From Nitrosopumilus adriaticus (GTDB lineage Archaea; Thermoproteota; Nitrososphaeria; Nitrososphaerales; Nitrosopumilaceae), in assembly GCF_000956175.1 (NCBI RefSeq), contig NZ_CP011070.1, positions 558,001 to 622,000 on the forward strand: a stretch of DNA of 64,000 nucleotides, read 5' to 3'. Below are positions 34,070 through 42,467 of the stretch, piece after piece. Each line of letters starts with the position of its first letter. Within the stretch, counting starts at the first letter, position 1. Below the pieces are notes generated by a model. It worked only from the letters and a program-made list of their open reading frames with translations. It was not told the origin of the DNA and did no database searches. Both the position numbers and the translations under genes were made by a program.

Positions 34070-35206
34070 TTAACTCAATAATTTTTTGAGTTCTCCACCA
34101 ATTAGGGTTTGAGCAGTTTTCAATGAACCTTTGACTCCAAGTAATTTTATAATGGAACCAGTATGAAAATCAAAATCATCTTTCTCTGAAATTTCTTTTG
34201 TGATCTCAGGTGTAATTGACTCAAATAATTTATTGATTGTATTGTTATCTATTCTTTCTAAGATTTTTCTTGCAAGTGATTGCTTTTCAAATTCCTTGCC
34301 AAACCTATGCATCCATTTCCTTTGATATTCCTCCAGAACTGTTTTATCATTCGTTTCTAAAAATTTTGAAATAGCTTGTCCTGCGTAAACTCCTCCCATA
34401 CCACTAGTGAATATGCCTCCAGCTGTTGTTGGTTTTGCTTGTCCTGCTGCATCTCCTACAATTACTATTTTTCCTTCAACAAAATTATCAATTGGCCCTT
34501 TGATCCAAATTGGTGCAAAAATTTTCCTGATTACTGAAAAGTTTTTTCTCTCCTCTAGAATTTTATCTAGTGTTTCAGCTACGTTGATCCCTCTTCCTGC
34601 AACTCCTACTTTTCCTTTACCTTCTCCTGATGGAATGATCCATGCGAAAAACCCTGGGAATTTTTCCTGATCGAAAATTACTTCTACTTTACCTTTCTTT
34701 ATCCAATTTGAATAGATTTCATATTGAGCAGATGATAAAATACCTGTTCTGTCTTTATGAATTAGCGATGAAACTCCTCTTGCATCAACTAAAATTTTAC
34801 AATCAATCTTTTCCTCATTTGTTCTAATTCCTGTGTCTGTTATTTCCTGAAAACTTGTTCTGACTTTGATTACTGCTCCGTTCTTCTGAGCTTGAAAAGC
34901 AATCTGCTTGTCTAATTCTCTTCTACTAATTTCTACTACTTTTTGATTCTTTGAATTAATTGTAAAACTATTTCCATTAGGTGATGTAATTTCAGCTGAA
35001 TCTATCATATGTTCAAATGTTTTTCTAAATGGAATGATTCCTAGTTCTTCTAAGCCTGCAATACTAACTAGTCCGCCACAATGCTCTGGAGTGCCAATTT
35101 CATAATCTTCTTCAATTACTAGAACTGAAAACCCTTTTGAAGCGATTTCTCTTGCACACAATAACCCTGCAACACTTCCACCTGCAACAACTACATCAAA
35201 GTACAC
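34070..35206 (-). CDS. geranylgeranyl reductase-family flavoprotein
   Basis: FAD enzyme of 378 residues that saturates isoprenoid chains of archaeal lipids or of a quinone. The dinucleotide motif is AGGSVAGLLCAREIA near the N-terminus, the conserved PEHCGG is near residue 39, and the second FAD motif IVIVGDAAGQAKPTTAGG near 258. The substrate (membrane lipid, menaquinone side chain, or another) cannot be read from sequence. Confidence 0.88.
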   Translation of the reverse strand: MYFDVVVAGGSVAGLLCAREIASKGFSVLVIEEDYEIGTPEHCGGLVSIAGLEELGIIPFRKTFEHMIDSAEITSPNGNSFTINSKNQKVVEISRRELDKQIAFQAQKNGAVIKVRTSFQEITDTGIRTNEEKIDCKILVDARGVSSLIHKDRTGILSSAQYEIYSNWIKKGKVEVIFDQEKFPGFFAWIIPSGEGKGKVGVAGRGINVAETLDKILEERKNFSVIRKIFAPIWIKGPIDNFVEGKIVIVGDAAGQAKPTTAGGIFTSGMGGVYAGQAISKFLETNDKTVLEEYQRKWMHRFGKEFEKQSLARKILERIDNNTINKLFESITPEITKEISEKDDFDFHTGSIIKLLGVKGSLKTAQTLIGGELKKLLS

Positions 35207-35272
35207 ATATTTCGTTTCTTTGTCAATTATTTAATTCAAAAGTTTTTCATTAAGCCTGTATTTGATTAGATC

Positions 35273-35626
35273 ATGGGTGACATTAAACAAGTAATTATTG
35301 TAAGAACTGATCTAAAAATGGGTAAGGGAAAGATAGCTGCGCAAGTAGGACACGCTTGTGTACTTGGTGCAGAACATGTAAGAAAATCTCATCCTGAATG
35401 GTATCAGGAATGGTGGGGAGGTCAAGAAAAGGTTGTAGTCAAAGTCTCTGGAATTAAAGAATTACAAGAAGTAAAAAGACATGCTATTGATTTGAATCTT
35501 CCATGGTCTGAAGTTACTGATGCTGGACATACCCAGATTGCACCTGGAACAACTACATGCATTTCAATTGGACCTGCTCCTGAAAATTTAATTGATAAAA
35601 TAACTTCTGAACTAAAATTACTATGA
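35273..35626 (+). CDS. pth2: peptidyl-tRNA hydrolase, archaeal/eukaryotic type
   Basis: The 117-residue protein has the Pth2 blocks DLKMGKGKIAAQVGHA, GQEKVVVKV and the C-terminal DAGHTQIAPGTTTCISIGPAP. It releases tRNA from prematurely terminated peptides. Length and motifs are complete. It is followed by the beta-propeller gene after a 44-base gap. Confidence 0.95.
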   Translation: MGDIKQVIIVRTDLKMGKGKIAAQVGHACVLGAEHVRKSHPEWYQEWWGGQEKVVVKVSGIKELQEVKRHAIDLNLPWSEVTDAGHTQIAPGTTTCISIGPAPENLIDKITSELKLL

Positions 35627-35670
35627 TATACTTGGAATAAGATATAACGAGGCTTGATTTTTTTAAAGAC

Positions 35671-37272
35671 ATGAAGAAAAAAGCAGTAATGGTTACAGTA
35701 TTTTTTGGATTTATTTTATTATCATCTACTATTATGATTACTCTCCCAGGAATCATGCCTCCAAGTGATGAAACTGAAATGACTGTTACTGGTACTCCTG
35801 CAGATAATTTTCCAGATGATCAACGTGCTCAGTTCTGTGGTTCAAGCACTCCAAAATCCACTGCTTTCATTCAAGAGTATTCTATCCCAACATTATGTAC
35901 TAATCCTTTAGCTATTGTAGCTGATTATGATGGAAATGTTTGGTTCACTGAAACAAACACTGGTAATTTGGCAAAATTTGATCCTAGAACTGAAACATTT
36001 ACTGAATATGAAAATCCTTCATGGCCACCTGGTGGACGCTCTATGATGTGGGGAATAGATTACGCACCTGACGGAACTGTTTGGTATACTGATGAAACAT
36101 ATGATTCTGTTTGGAAATTTTCAACTCTTGATGAAACGTATAGTAGACTATCTTATCCGTCTGAAGGAGATTCATTGCCTCAAAAACTTCAAATTCATGG
36201 TTCTCAAATTATAGTAAATGATTTTACTGGAAATAAAATTACCTTCTTAGATCCAAATCAATCTGAAGAAGATGTCAATTATCTAAGTATTCCTTCCCCT
36301 GTCGATGATTCTGTAACTGCTGATTTTGCAGTTGATGCAGATGATAATGTTTGGTTCACAAATTGGTTATTCCAACAAGGAGGTGTTTTAGTAAAGTTTG
36401 ATCAAAATGCATATTTTGATTCTGTTTCAAATTCTGGTGAAAACTATCTTCCGCTACTTGACTTTATTGAAATATACCAACTACCTCCAGAATTACTTAC
36501 GCCAAATGGCTCAGTTGTTTCTAATGATGGAACAATCTGGTTGGCCGATACCACTACGTCGTACTTTTTTAATTTTGATCCTGTGACTGAAAAATTCACC
36601 CAATACGTTACATCTGACCCATTGCCTAGCACATATGGTAACCAAACTGGAATTGTAAAGACTCCGATATCTAGACCATATTGGATTGAAACTGATGAAC
36701 AGGATAGAATTGTCTTTAATGCACAAACTGCAAATAACATATCTGTCATGGATCCAAAATCTCAAACGCTAGTGGAATACCATGTTCCATCAAAAAATCC
36801 TAATTGGGGTGACTGTGATCCTGGAACTGGTTTAATGCTAGCTGATTGCGGTTTGGCTCAAATCTTTGATTTTACAATAGATGGTGAAAAAATTTGGTTT
36901 ACTGAATGGGTTGAAAATAATATAGGCGTAGTTGATACTTCGGTTCCATTACCTATAGAAATTCAATTTGAATCCAATTCTATTGATCTTGCACCAGGTG
37001 GTAAAAAACATTTCAACTTTATCGTTTCCCCAAAGTCTCAAAATGATTTGATGGGTGTTTCATTAGTAATGTCTACTACTCATGATTTTCTAAATGTTGA
37101 ACTTGAAAACCATTCTCCTAAAACATTTCAACTAGATTCTGATGGACCACGTCCAATTCATACTTCTATTATTGCCTCAGAGGATGCAGTTCCTGGAACT
37201 TACAAAATTCTCCTTGGTGCACAATCTACTGATGTGGCAGTCAGCAAATTTGTTACAGTGAAAATAGAGTGA
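35671..37272 (+). CDS. exported Vgb-like beta-propeller protein
   Basis: The 533-residue protein has an N-terminal membrane/signal segment (residues 6-27) and five or more repeats of the form NVWFTETNTGNLAKFDP, TVWYTDETYDSVWKFS and KIWFTEWVENNIGVVD, typical of virginiamycin B lyase-like propellers. A beta-sandwich region of about 100 residues follows. Lyase activity is not implied; a surface binding role is as likely. The truD gene starts on its stop codon (GTGA overlap). Confidence 0.8.
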   Translation: MKKKAVMVTVFFGFILLSSTIMITLPGIMPPSDETEMTVTGTPADNFPDDQRAQFCGSSTPKSTAFIQEYSIPTLCTNPLAIVADYDGNVWFTETNTGNLAKFDPRTETFTEYENPSWPPGGRSMMWGIDYAPDGTVWYTDETYDSVWKFSTLDETYSRLSYPSEGDSLPQKLQIHGSQIIVNDFTGNKITFLDPNQSEEDVNYLSIPSPVDDSVTADFAVDADDNVWFTNWLFQQGGVLVKFDQNAYFDSVSNSGENYLPLLDFIEIYQLPPELLTPNGSVVSNDGTIWLADTTTSYFFNFDPVTEKFTQYVTSDPLPSTYGNQTGIVKTPISRPYWIETDEQDRIVFNAQTANNISVMDPKSQTLVEYHVPSKNPNWGDCDPGTGLMLADCGLAQIFDFTIDGEKIWFTEWVENNIGVVDTSVPLPIEIQFESNSIDLAPGGKKHFNFIVSPKSQNDLMGVSLVMSTTHDFLNVELENHSPKTFQLDSDGPRPIHTSIIASEDAVPGTYKILLGAQSTDVAVSKFVTVKIE

Positions 37273-38464
37273 TACCAAATCTAGATTCAGAAATTGGTAT
37301 TTCTGTTTACAGCACAACTTTTCCTGGAATCGGTGGAAAAATCAGAGTAGTTCCTGAAGATTTTATCGTCACAGAAATAATTTCAGATAAAACAAAAAAC
37401 TCTGTAAGTGATCAAGAAGGATATGCTGTATACAAACTAAAAAAGAAAAAAATCGATACCAATCATGCATTATCTGGCATTTTTAAAAAAAAGGCATTCG
37501 ATTAAAATCCCTTGGACTAAAGGATTCATCTGCAATCACTGAACAATTTGTTTGCTCTGGAAATAAAGGAAAAGCGATAGAAAATTTCTCAACCGAAAAA
37601 TACTCGTTGGAAAATATTGGCTATGTAAAAAAACCCTTGTCGAAAAAAGACATGATTGGCAATCATTTTAAAATTCAAATTTCTGACTGCTCTGATGGTT
37701 TGTCAGAATTTATAGAATATGACCATGTCTTGAATTTTTATGGTTATCAGCGCTTTGGCTCAAAAAGACCTGTTACCCATCTAATTGGTAAGGCTATTTT
37801 ACAGCGAGATTTCAAAAAAGCAGTAGATCTTATCTTATCTTTTACTTCTACGTATGATTCAAAAGAAAATATTGAAATTCGTGAAAAACTATCTGATAAG
37901 GAAAATTATGAAAAATATTTTGATCAAGTTCCAATCCAAATGGATATTGAGCGAATTGTTCTAAAGGAAATGATTGAACATGACGAACACATTCGTGCCA
38001 TTCGGGCTATTCCTTTATCATTAAGACGATTTTATATTCAGGCATACCAATCTTTTATTTTTAATCAGTCTCTAAGTTTATCTTTTGAGGATGGTGAAAA
38101 TCTTTTTGAGGCTCAATCAAGTGATGTTTGCTTTGATTACAATGGCATCATTGGAAAATATGTAAAAGGTTTGGATCAAAGATTGGCACTACCTTTTGTT
38201 GGGTATTCATATTACAAAAAAACAAGATTTGATTATCAAATATCAAAAATCCTAAAGCAAGAAGAGATTACACCAAAAGATTTTTTCATCAAGGAGATGC
38301 AAGAGGTGAGCAGTGAAGGTGGATTCAGGCAAGCTGCAATTCATTGTTTTAATTATACATCAAAACAAAATACTGTAGAGTTTTCATTATCTAGAGGTAT
38401 GTTTGCAACAATTTTGTTAAGGGAGATCATGAAACCTGAAGATCCAATGTTGGCAGGTTTCTGA
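37269..38464 (+). CDS. truD: tRNA pseudouridine synthase TruD, interrupted by a -1 frameshift
   Basis: Makes pseudouridine-13 in tRNA. The first frame (37269-37505, 78 codons) ends soon after a run of eight A at 37485-37492. In the -1 frame the protein continues without a stop: GIRLKSLGLKDSSAITEQF, containing the catalytic Asp motif of TruD, then FYGYQRFGSKRPVTHLIGKAI and the rest to 38464. The zero-frame codons at the joint form A_AAA_AAG, a known -1 slippery sequence. Programmed frameshifting, transcript slippage, a real mutation and a sequence error all fit. The GTG start overlaps the propeller stop. Confidence 0.85.
37487..37493 (+). other. slippery heptamer A_AAA_AAG in truD
   Basis: In the zero frame the bases read A AAA AAG, and a -1 slip of two Lys codons puts the ribosome exactly into the downstream truD frame (next codon GGC at 37493... 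read as the first after AAA AAA). Zero-frame termination follows four codons later at 37503. Confidence 0.6.
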
Positions 38465-38533
38465 GATCATTTTTAGAAAGATATTTGCTTAGATGTCTTT
38501 AAGTTGGTGTTTTTTTAACAAAATTTGATCTAG

Positions 38534-38764
38534 ATGGAAAAAGCATACATGCTAATTAGTTGTGAAATAGGGGAAGAGCAATCCCTTTCTACTCAATTAA
38601 AAAAAATACCTGAGGTGAAAAACTGTCTGATAACTTATGGTAGTTATGATGTTGTGGCAGAATTTGTTACAGATACTCCTGCACAAATGAATGAGATAAT
38701 TTCTGCCAAGATTAGAAAACTACCAAAAATTCGAAGCACAATAACATTACGTGTTACAAACTAA
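38534..38764 (+). CDS. stand-alone Lrp/AsnC ligand-binding (RAM) domain protein
   Basis: The 76-residue protein is only the alpha-beta effector domain of Lrp/AsnC regulators (VKNCLITYGSYDVVAEF); the DNA-binding helix-turn-helix is absent. Such proteins assemble into rings and may bind amino acids or pair with full regulators. It is a paralogue of 48948-49181. It overlaps the next, convergent gene by four bases. Confidence 0.85.
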   Translation: MEKAYMLISCEIGEEQSLSTQLKKIPEVKNCLITYGSYDVVAEFVTDTPAQMNEIISAKIRKLPKIRSTITLRVTN

Positions 38765-38970
38765 TCTTTTTTCAGTACGAAGATTGCTGTCCCTATTCCT
38801 ATTACAATTAATCCTATTATTGCAATTTGAATGCCATAGGTTATCCAATCAGGATTTGAATACATGAATGATGATTCAGGGCCTACCACGGATTGCCCTT
38901 GAAGATGAAAAATAATGCCAAACAATCCAATAATTGCTCCTACTATTATGATGGAAATCCACTTTTTCAT
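38761..38970 (-). CDS. small two-helix membrane protein
   Basis: Unknown function, 69 residues. Two membrane segments (about 4-22 and 44-64) with a short polar loop between and Lys at the C-terminus. It is convergent with the RAM-domain gene and overlaps it by four bases. Confidence 0.6.
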   Translation of the reverse strand: MKKWISIIIVGAIIGLFGIIFHLQGQSVVGPESSFMYSNPDWITYGIQIAIIGLIVIGIGTAIFVLKKD

Positions 38971-39073
38971 AAAATATCTAAAGTTTTAGTGCTAAAAAGG
39001 GTAAAGAGAATTGATAATTTGACCAAATGATTTTTCGATTTGCTCTTTAATTACATCCCTAAGAGTTGATAAA

Positions 39074-39760
39074 ATGTACGAATGGGATACGACCTATGAG
39101 TCGCACGGCCACAAATATGTGGGTTTGATATTATTTGCATCTTCAGCATCTCTGGCAATTCTCTTGTTTCTAATTTTTCATCCACAAATTGAATCTATCA
39201 ATAAAGAATCCCCTATTTTGATAAATATCATGTTTCTTCCAGCCATGGCAATTGGATTTCTTTATGGTGTGAGGATTACAGAAAGGGCTGTACGTCCTTC
39301 AGAAATACGTAGTGCGTTTAAAAGATCCATTGTAAAAATATTCTTGTTCTTTTTTGTTATAGGTGGCATGTTCAGTGCTGTGAACTTTGCAATTAATGGC
39401 GGAAGTGTGATGCCAGAAGTTTCAATTTTAGATGATGGACTTTTACCATGGGTAAATGAATTTGTAACTGCAAATGGCGGTGCAACATTTCTGATAATCA
39501 CTAGTATTACATTGATGGCTTCTGCAACTAAAAGAATTGTTGGAATGAATTCTGGGTTTTTGAATAGAATGGTGACCTTTGTTGGAACCTTTGTGTTTAT
39601 GACAATTCTTGTTTTGAGTTTCACTAAATCTGATCCAACCTCTTCTGGAGTCTTCTTGTATACATTTTATCAAGCAGGAATAGTTGGTGGAGCATTTTAT
39701 GCTATGAATAAACTGACAAAAAATCAAAACATGCTAGAAGATTTTACTAATGGTTACTGA
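39074..39760 (+). CDS. multi-spanning membrane protein of unknown function
   Basis: The 228-residue protein has five or six predicted membrane helices (about 15-35, 48-66, 86-107, 132-150, 163-184, 192-210) and a short cytoplasmic C-terminus. The N-terminal MYEWDTTYESHGHKY has two His near the first helix. I recognise no family. It converges, one base apart, on a small membrane gene. Confidence 0.65.
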   Translation: MYEWDTTYESHGHKYVGLILFASSASLAILLFLIFHPQIESINKESPILINIMFLPAMAIGFLYGVRITERAVRPSEIRSAFKRSIVKIFLFFFVIGGMFSAVNFAINGGSVMPEVSILDDGLLPWVNEFVTANGGATFLIITSITLMASATKRIVGMNSGFLNRMVTFVGTFVFMTILVLSFTKSDPTSSGVFLYTFYQAGIVGGAFYAMNKLTKNQNMLEDFTNGY

Positions 39761-39761
39761 G

Positions 39762-40016
39762 TTATTCCCACTTTACTGGGTCTACATAAATTCCTGAGAT
39801 TTCATTGTTAATTCTATCTCTGTATTTTACACAATCATCTGGTACAAAATCATTTAATTTACATTCATTGAAATGTGCTGTGGCATCTCTTTGAATGTTA
39901 TCTGCAAAAAGTACATCATCTGCCATAAATAATGCCAAAAGACCTACAACTGCAAGACTTGCTGAAACTAAAATCATTGAATAACCAACTTGGGCATAAT
40001 TGTGAGGTTCTTTCAT
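39762..40016 (-). CDS. small single-pass membrane protein with Cys pair
   Basis: Unknown function, 84 residues. One membrane helix (about 12-32) is followed by a polar domain with two Cys (ECKLNDFVPDDC) that could form a disulfide outside the cell. It is convergent with the multi-spanning protein gene. Confidence 0.6.
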   Translation of the reverse strand: MKEPHNYAQVGYSMILVSASLAVVGLLALFMADDVLFADNIQRDATAHFNECKLNDFVPDDCVKYRDRINNEISGIYVDPVKWE

Positions 40017-40136
40017 TTACTAAAAATCAAAAACTCTTGAATTTAATCTTTTCAAGTTATGATTTTGCGATCAATTTCTTAGAACTAGGGTATTTTTTGG
40101 GAAAAAAAGAAAAGAAAGTACTCTAAAAGTTCTACA

Positions 40137-40637
40137 TTGAGCATTCAAATTCTCCAGTATGAGTTTCTAGGTCCAATCCCTCTTGATGATTGGGGACCAC
40201 CAATGGAAAAATTGGTCTATCTAATCCTTTCAAAAGATCAGGACAAATTCAATGTTCTCTATATTGGTGACTGTGAGAAGACTGATGACAAGTCCTTTTT
40301 TGTACAGCACAAAGATTTCAAATGCTGGGTTCAGAAATCAGGCTCTGAAAAATCACTTTACCTTGCAATATTGCCTATGTTTGAATCAAGTAAGGATTAC
40401 AGACAAAGTGTTTACAATAAAATACTTTCAAGATACAAACCACCATGCAATTCTGAAAATACTGTAAAACCAGAGCCCACTTATACTGTTAGAAATTCTG
40501 AAGAATCGAATGAAAAACCACAAAAAATTTCTTGTCTATGTTGTGGTTCGGAAATGAAGGCAGAACAAATCCTTGAAAAATCCACCGTTTATCGATGTAC
40601 TAGCTGTGGGTTGAGTGACACAAAACTTAACTCTTAA
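40137..40637 (+). CDS. divergent GIY-YIG-like domain fused to a zinc ribbon
   Basis: The 166-residue protein has an N-terminal region with VYLIL, then VLYIGDC, a His (QHKDF), and a closing block RQSVYNKILSRYKPPCN, in the order seen in GIY-YIG nuclease domains. The usual catalytic Glu in the last block seems replaced, so activity is doubtful. The C-terminus is a zinc ribbon (CLCCGSEM...YRCTSCGL). TTG start. The domain call is by eye and tentative; the ribbon is clear. Confidence 0.6.
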   Translation: MSIQILQYEFLGPIPLDDWGPPMEKLVYLILSKDQDKFNVLYIGDCEKTDDKSFFVQHKDFKCWVQKSGSEKSLYLAILPMFESSKDYRQSVYNKILSRYKPPCNSENTVKPEPTYTVRNSEESNEKPQKISCLCCGSEMKAEQILEKSTVYRCTSCGLSDTKLNS

Positions 40638-40860
40638 CTTTATTTTGCACATCAAACAATTGCAGAGTTAGCAAATCAATAGCCTTTTTCAAATGCTGAA
40701 ATTCATTGATTGAATGCATTTGCCCTTCTACTAGAGCCCTCATTATTTTAATTGAATTTTTTTGATAATCATCTGATGCAACAATTTCCATTGCATTTAT
40801 TTTTGATAATAAATTGTCTAATTCTTTAATCATTTCATCTGATGGTTTATGTTTGTCCAT
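40627..40860 (-). CDS. small helical protein of unknown function
   Basis: A 77-residue, Asp/Lys-rich, mostly helical protein that could form a coiled coil. It overlaps the convergent GIY-YIG-like gene by 11 bases. No motif is recognised. It may be co-transcribed with the small Cys/His gene at 40894-41046 upstream of it. Confidence 0.55.
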   Translation of the reverse strand: MDKHKPSDEMIKELDNLLSKINAMEIVASDDYQKNSIKIMRALVEGQMHSINEFQHLKKAIDLLTLQLFDVQNKVKS

Positions 40861-40893
40861 GAATACTGTAAATTGATTTTACTATATGAATTG

Positions 40894-41046
40894 TTACAAC
40901 AAATCTTCATCGATTTCTTGAATTGGATCCAAGTATTGCTGACATGTGCATGTGGGAATTTGACATTTGCCGACTTTGATTATAGAATTACTCTCCTCGT
41001 TTGGTGAATGTGCTTCATCAGTATGATGGCATCTATTGCAATTCAT
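40894..41046 (-). CDS. 50-residue Cys/His metal-binding protein
   Basis: A short frame read from the gap upstream of the helical protein gene. It has CNRCHH at the N-terminus and CQIPTCTC in the middle, five Cys and three His that could hold one or two zinc ions, and an acidic tail. Thirty-three bases separate it from the gene after it. Family unknown. Confidence 0.5.
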   Translation of the reverse strand: MNCNRCHHTDEAHSPNEESNSIIKVGKCQIPTCTCQQYLDPIQEIDEDLL

Positions 41047-41082
41047 ATCCAAATTCAGATTTTCCGATATTTAATCTGCAAG

Positions 41083-42129
41083 TTATGGTATTAAGACTGC
41101 TCGAGCTTCAATTTCGGAATTTTTTAATTTTTTTAGTACTTCATTTGCACTTTCTAATGGGAACGCTTGGGAAATCACCTCAATATTATTCTCATTGCAT
41201 ATTTTGATTACCTGCTCCATATCTTTTGTAGAACCAATCAAAGTTCCTCTAATTGTTTTTTCCTCAAATGCCATGAATGAAGGATTTTCTCCAACCGTTG
41301 CAATTACGATTAATCCCCCTTTTTTTACTGATTTTATTGCAGTGTCTGTAACTATGTCTGCAGGCGCAAAAACTATTGCAGCATCTAACATCCCATGTTT
41401 TTCTTTTACTTTGTCGAGAAATTCATCTTGATTTTCTGAAAATGTCATTGAATCAACTGCACCCAATCTTTTTGCAACATCAAGATGCTTCTGTGTTCTA
41501 GAAAATGCAATGACATCACAATTTTCAACTTTAGCAAACTGTATGGCCATATGTCCAACTCCTCCAATTCCAAAAATTCCAATTTTTTTATGTAATTTTG
41601 GTTCTACTGCTTTGACTGCCTTGTATGCTGTAATGCCTGCACAAAACAACGGTGCAGCATATTCTGATTTCATATTATCTGGAACTTTTGTAGCAAAATC
41701 TTCTGTAACTGTGATAAATTCTGTATAGCCACCTTTGAATGACTCTCCAGTAATTATTGATGATTCACAAAGATACTCTTTACCTTCTTTACAATATTGA
41801 CAGTCTTTACATGCCTCTAATAGTGGGGTGATTCCTGCCCTGTCTCCTACTTTGAATTTGGAAACTGAATCACCTATTTGAACAACTTTACCAACAAGCT
41901 CATGACCTGGAACTGTCGGAAGATTTGGTGGTATACCAATATCCTTCCAATCTCCTTCAATTCCGTGAAGTTGAGAATGACAAACTCCACATGCTTCAAT
42001 TTTTAAGAGAATTTCATTTGGTCTTTGAATTTGATGCTTATCAATCTCAGTTAATTTTAATGGATTTGTTTCAATTTTGGCACATTCAGATAGTACCATG
42101 GCACGCATTTTTTCCATATAATGGAGCAT
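41083..42129 (-). CDS. zinc-dependent alcohol dehydrogenase
   Basis: Medium-chain dehydrogenase of 348 residues. Catalytic zinc ligands lie in CGVCHSQLHG and GHELVGKV. Structural zinc is held by four Cys in CKDCQYCKEGKEYLC. The nucleotide motif is GIFGIGGVGHMAIQFAK, with a Ser-Arg (FSRT) after the next strand suggesting NADP preference. It is closest in layout to the cinnamyl alcohol dehydrogenase group; the substrate is unknown. An in-frame ATG at residue 8 (MRAMVL) is a likely alternative start. Confidence 0.87.
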   Translation of the reverse strand: MLHYMEKMRAMVLSECAKIETNPLKLTEIDKHQIQRPNEILLKIEACGVCHSQLHGIEGDWKDIGIPPNLPTVPGHELVGKVVQIGDSVSKFKVGDRAGITPLLEACKDCQYCKEGKEYLCESSIITGESFKGGYTEFITVTEDFATKVPDNMKSEYAAPLFCAGITAYKAVKAVEPKLHKKIGIFGIGGVGHMAIQFAKVENCDVIAFSRTQKHLDVAKRLGAVDSMTFSENQDEFLDKVKEKHGMLDAAIVFAPADIVTDTAIKSVKKGGLIVIATVGENPSFMAFEEKTIRGTLIGSTKDMEQVIKICNENNIEVISQAFPLESANEVLKKLKNSEIEARAVLIP

Positions 42130-42190
42130 AAAGCATGAAATTTTAAGATTCGCTCATTAGAAAAATAAAGGACTAAAATTCAGATGAATC

Positions 42191-42424
42191 ATGGCTGAAA
42201 TTACTGATGAGGATCGTGAGAGGGTAAAACTATTGCAGCAAATCACAGCATCTAAAAATGAATTTAAGAAATTATCCTTAGAGCAATTACAGCGATTACA
42301 AGAATTAGTTGAAAAAAAAGATTACAGTCATGATAAAAAGGCTCATAAATCAAAAATGAAATTGCTTGGAAAAATTAATGTTAGAATTTATGAATTAACT
42401 GAAGGCAGAGGCATTTGGGGCTAG
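42191..42424 (+). CDS. small helical protein of unknown function
   Basis: A 77-residue, charged, helical protein (EITDEDRERVKLLQQITASK...LQRLQELVEKKDY) that probably forms a helical hairpin. It lies 43 bases upstream of the YyaL-type gene on the same strand. Family not recognised. Confidence 0.6.
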   Translation: MAEITDEDRERVKLLQQITASKNEFKKLSLEQLQRLQELVEKKDYSHDKKAHKSKMKLLGKINVRIYELTEGRGIWG

Positions 42425-42467
42425 TATATCCAATTAAGTACTAATATTGAAATGACTTTGATTAAAC

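Noticed and set aside
37607-38464. Separate gene starting at TTG 37607
   Set aside because: The frame continues upstream without a stop to the A-run and holds the catalytic TruD Asp motif there, so it is the second part of truD.
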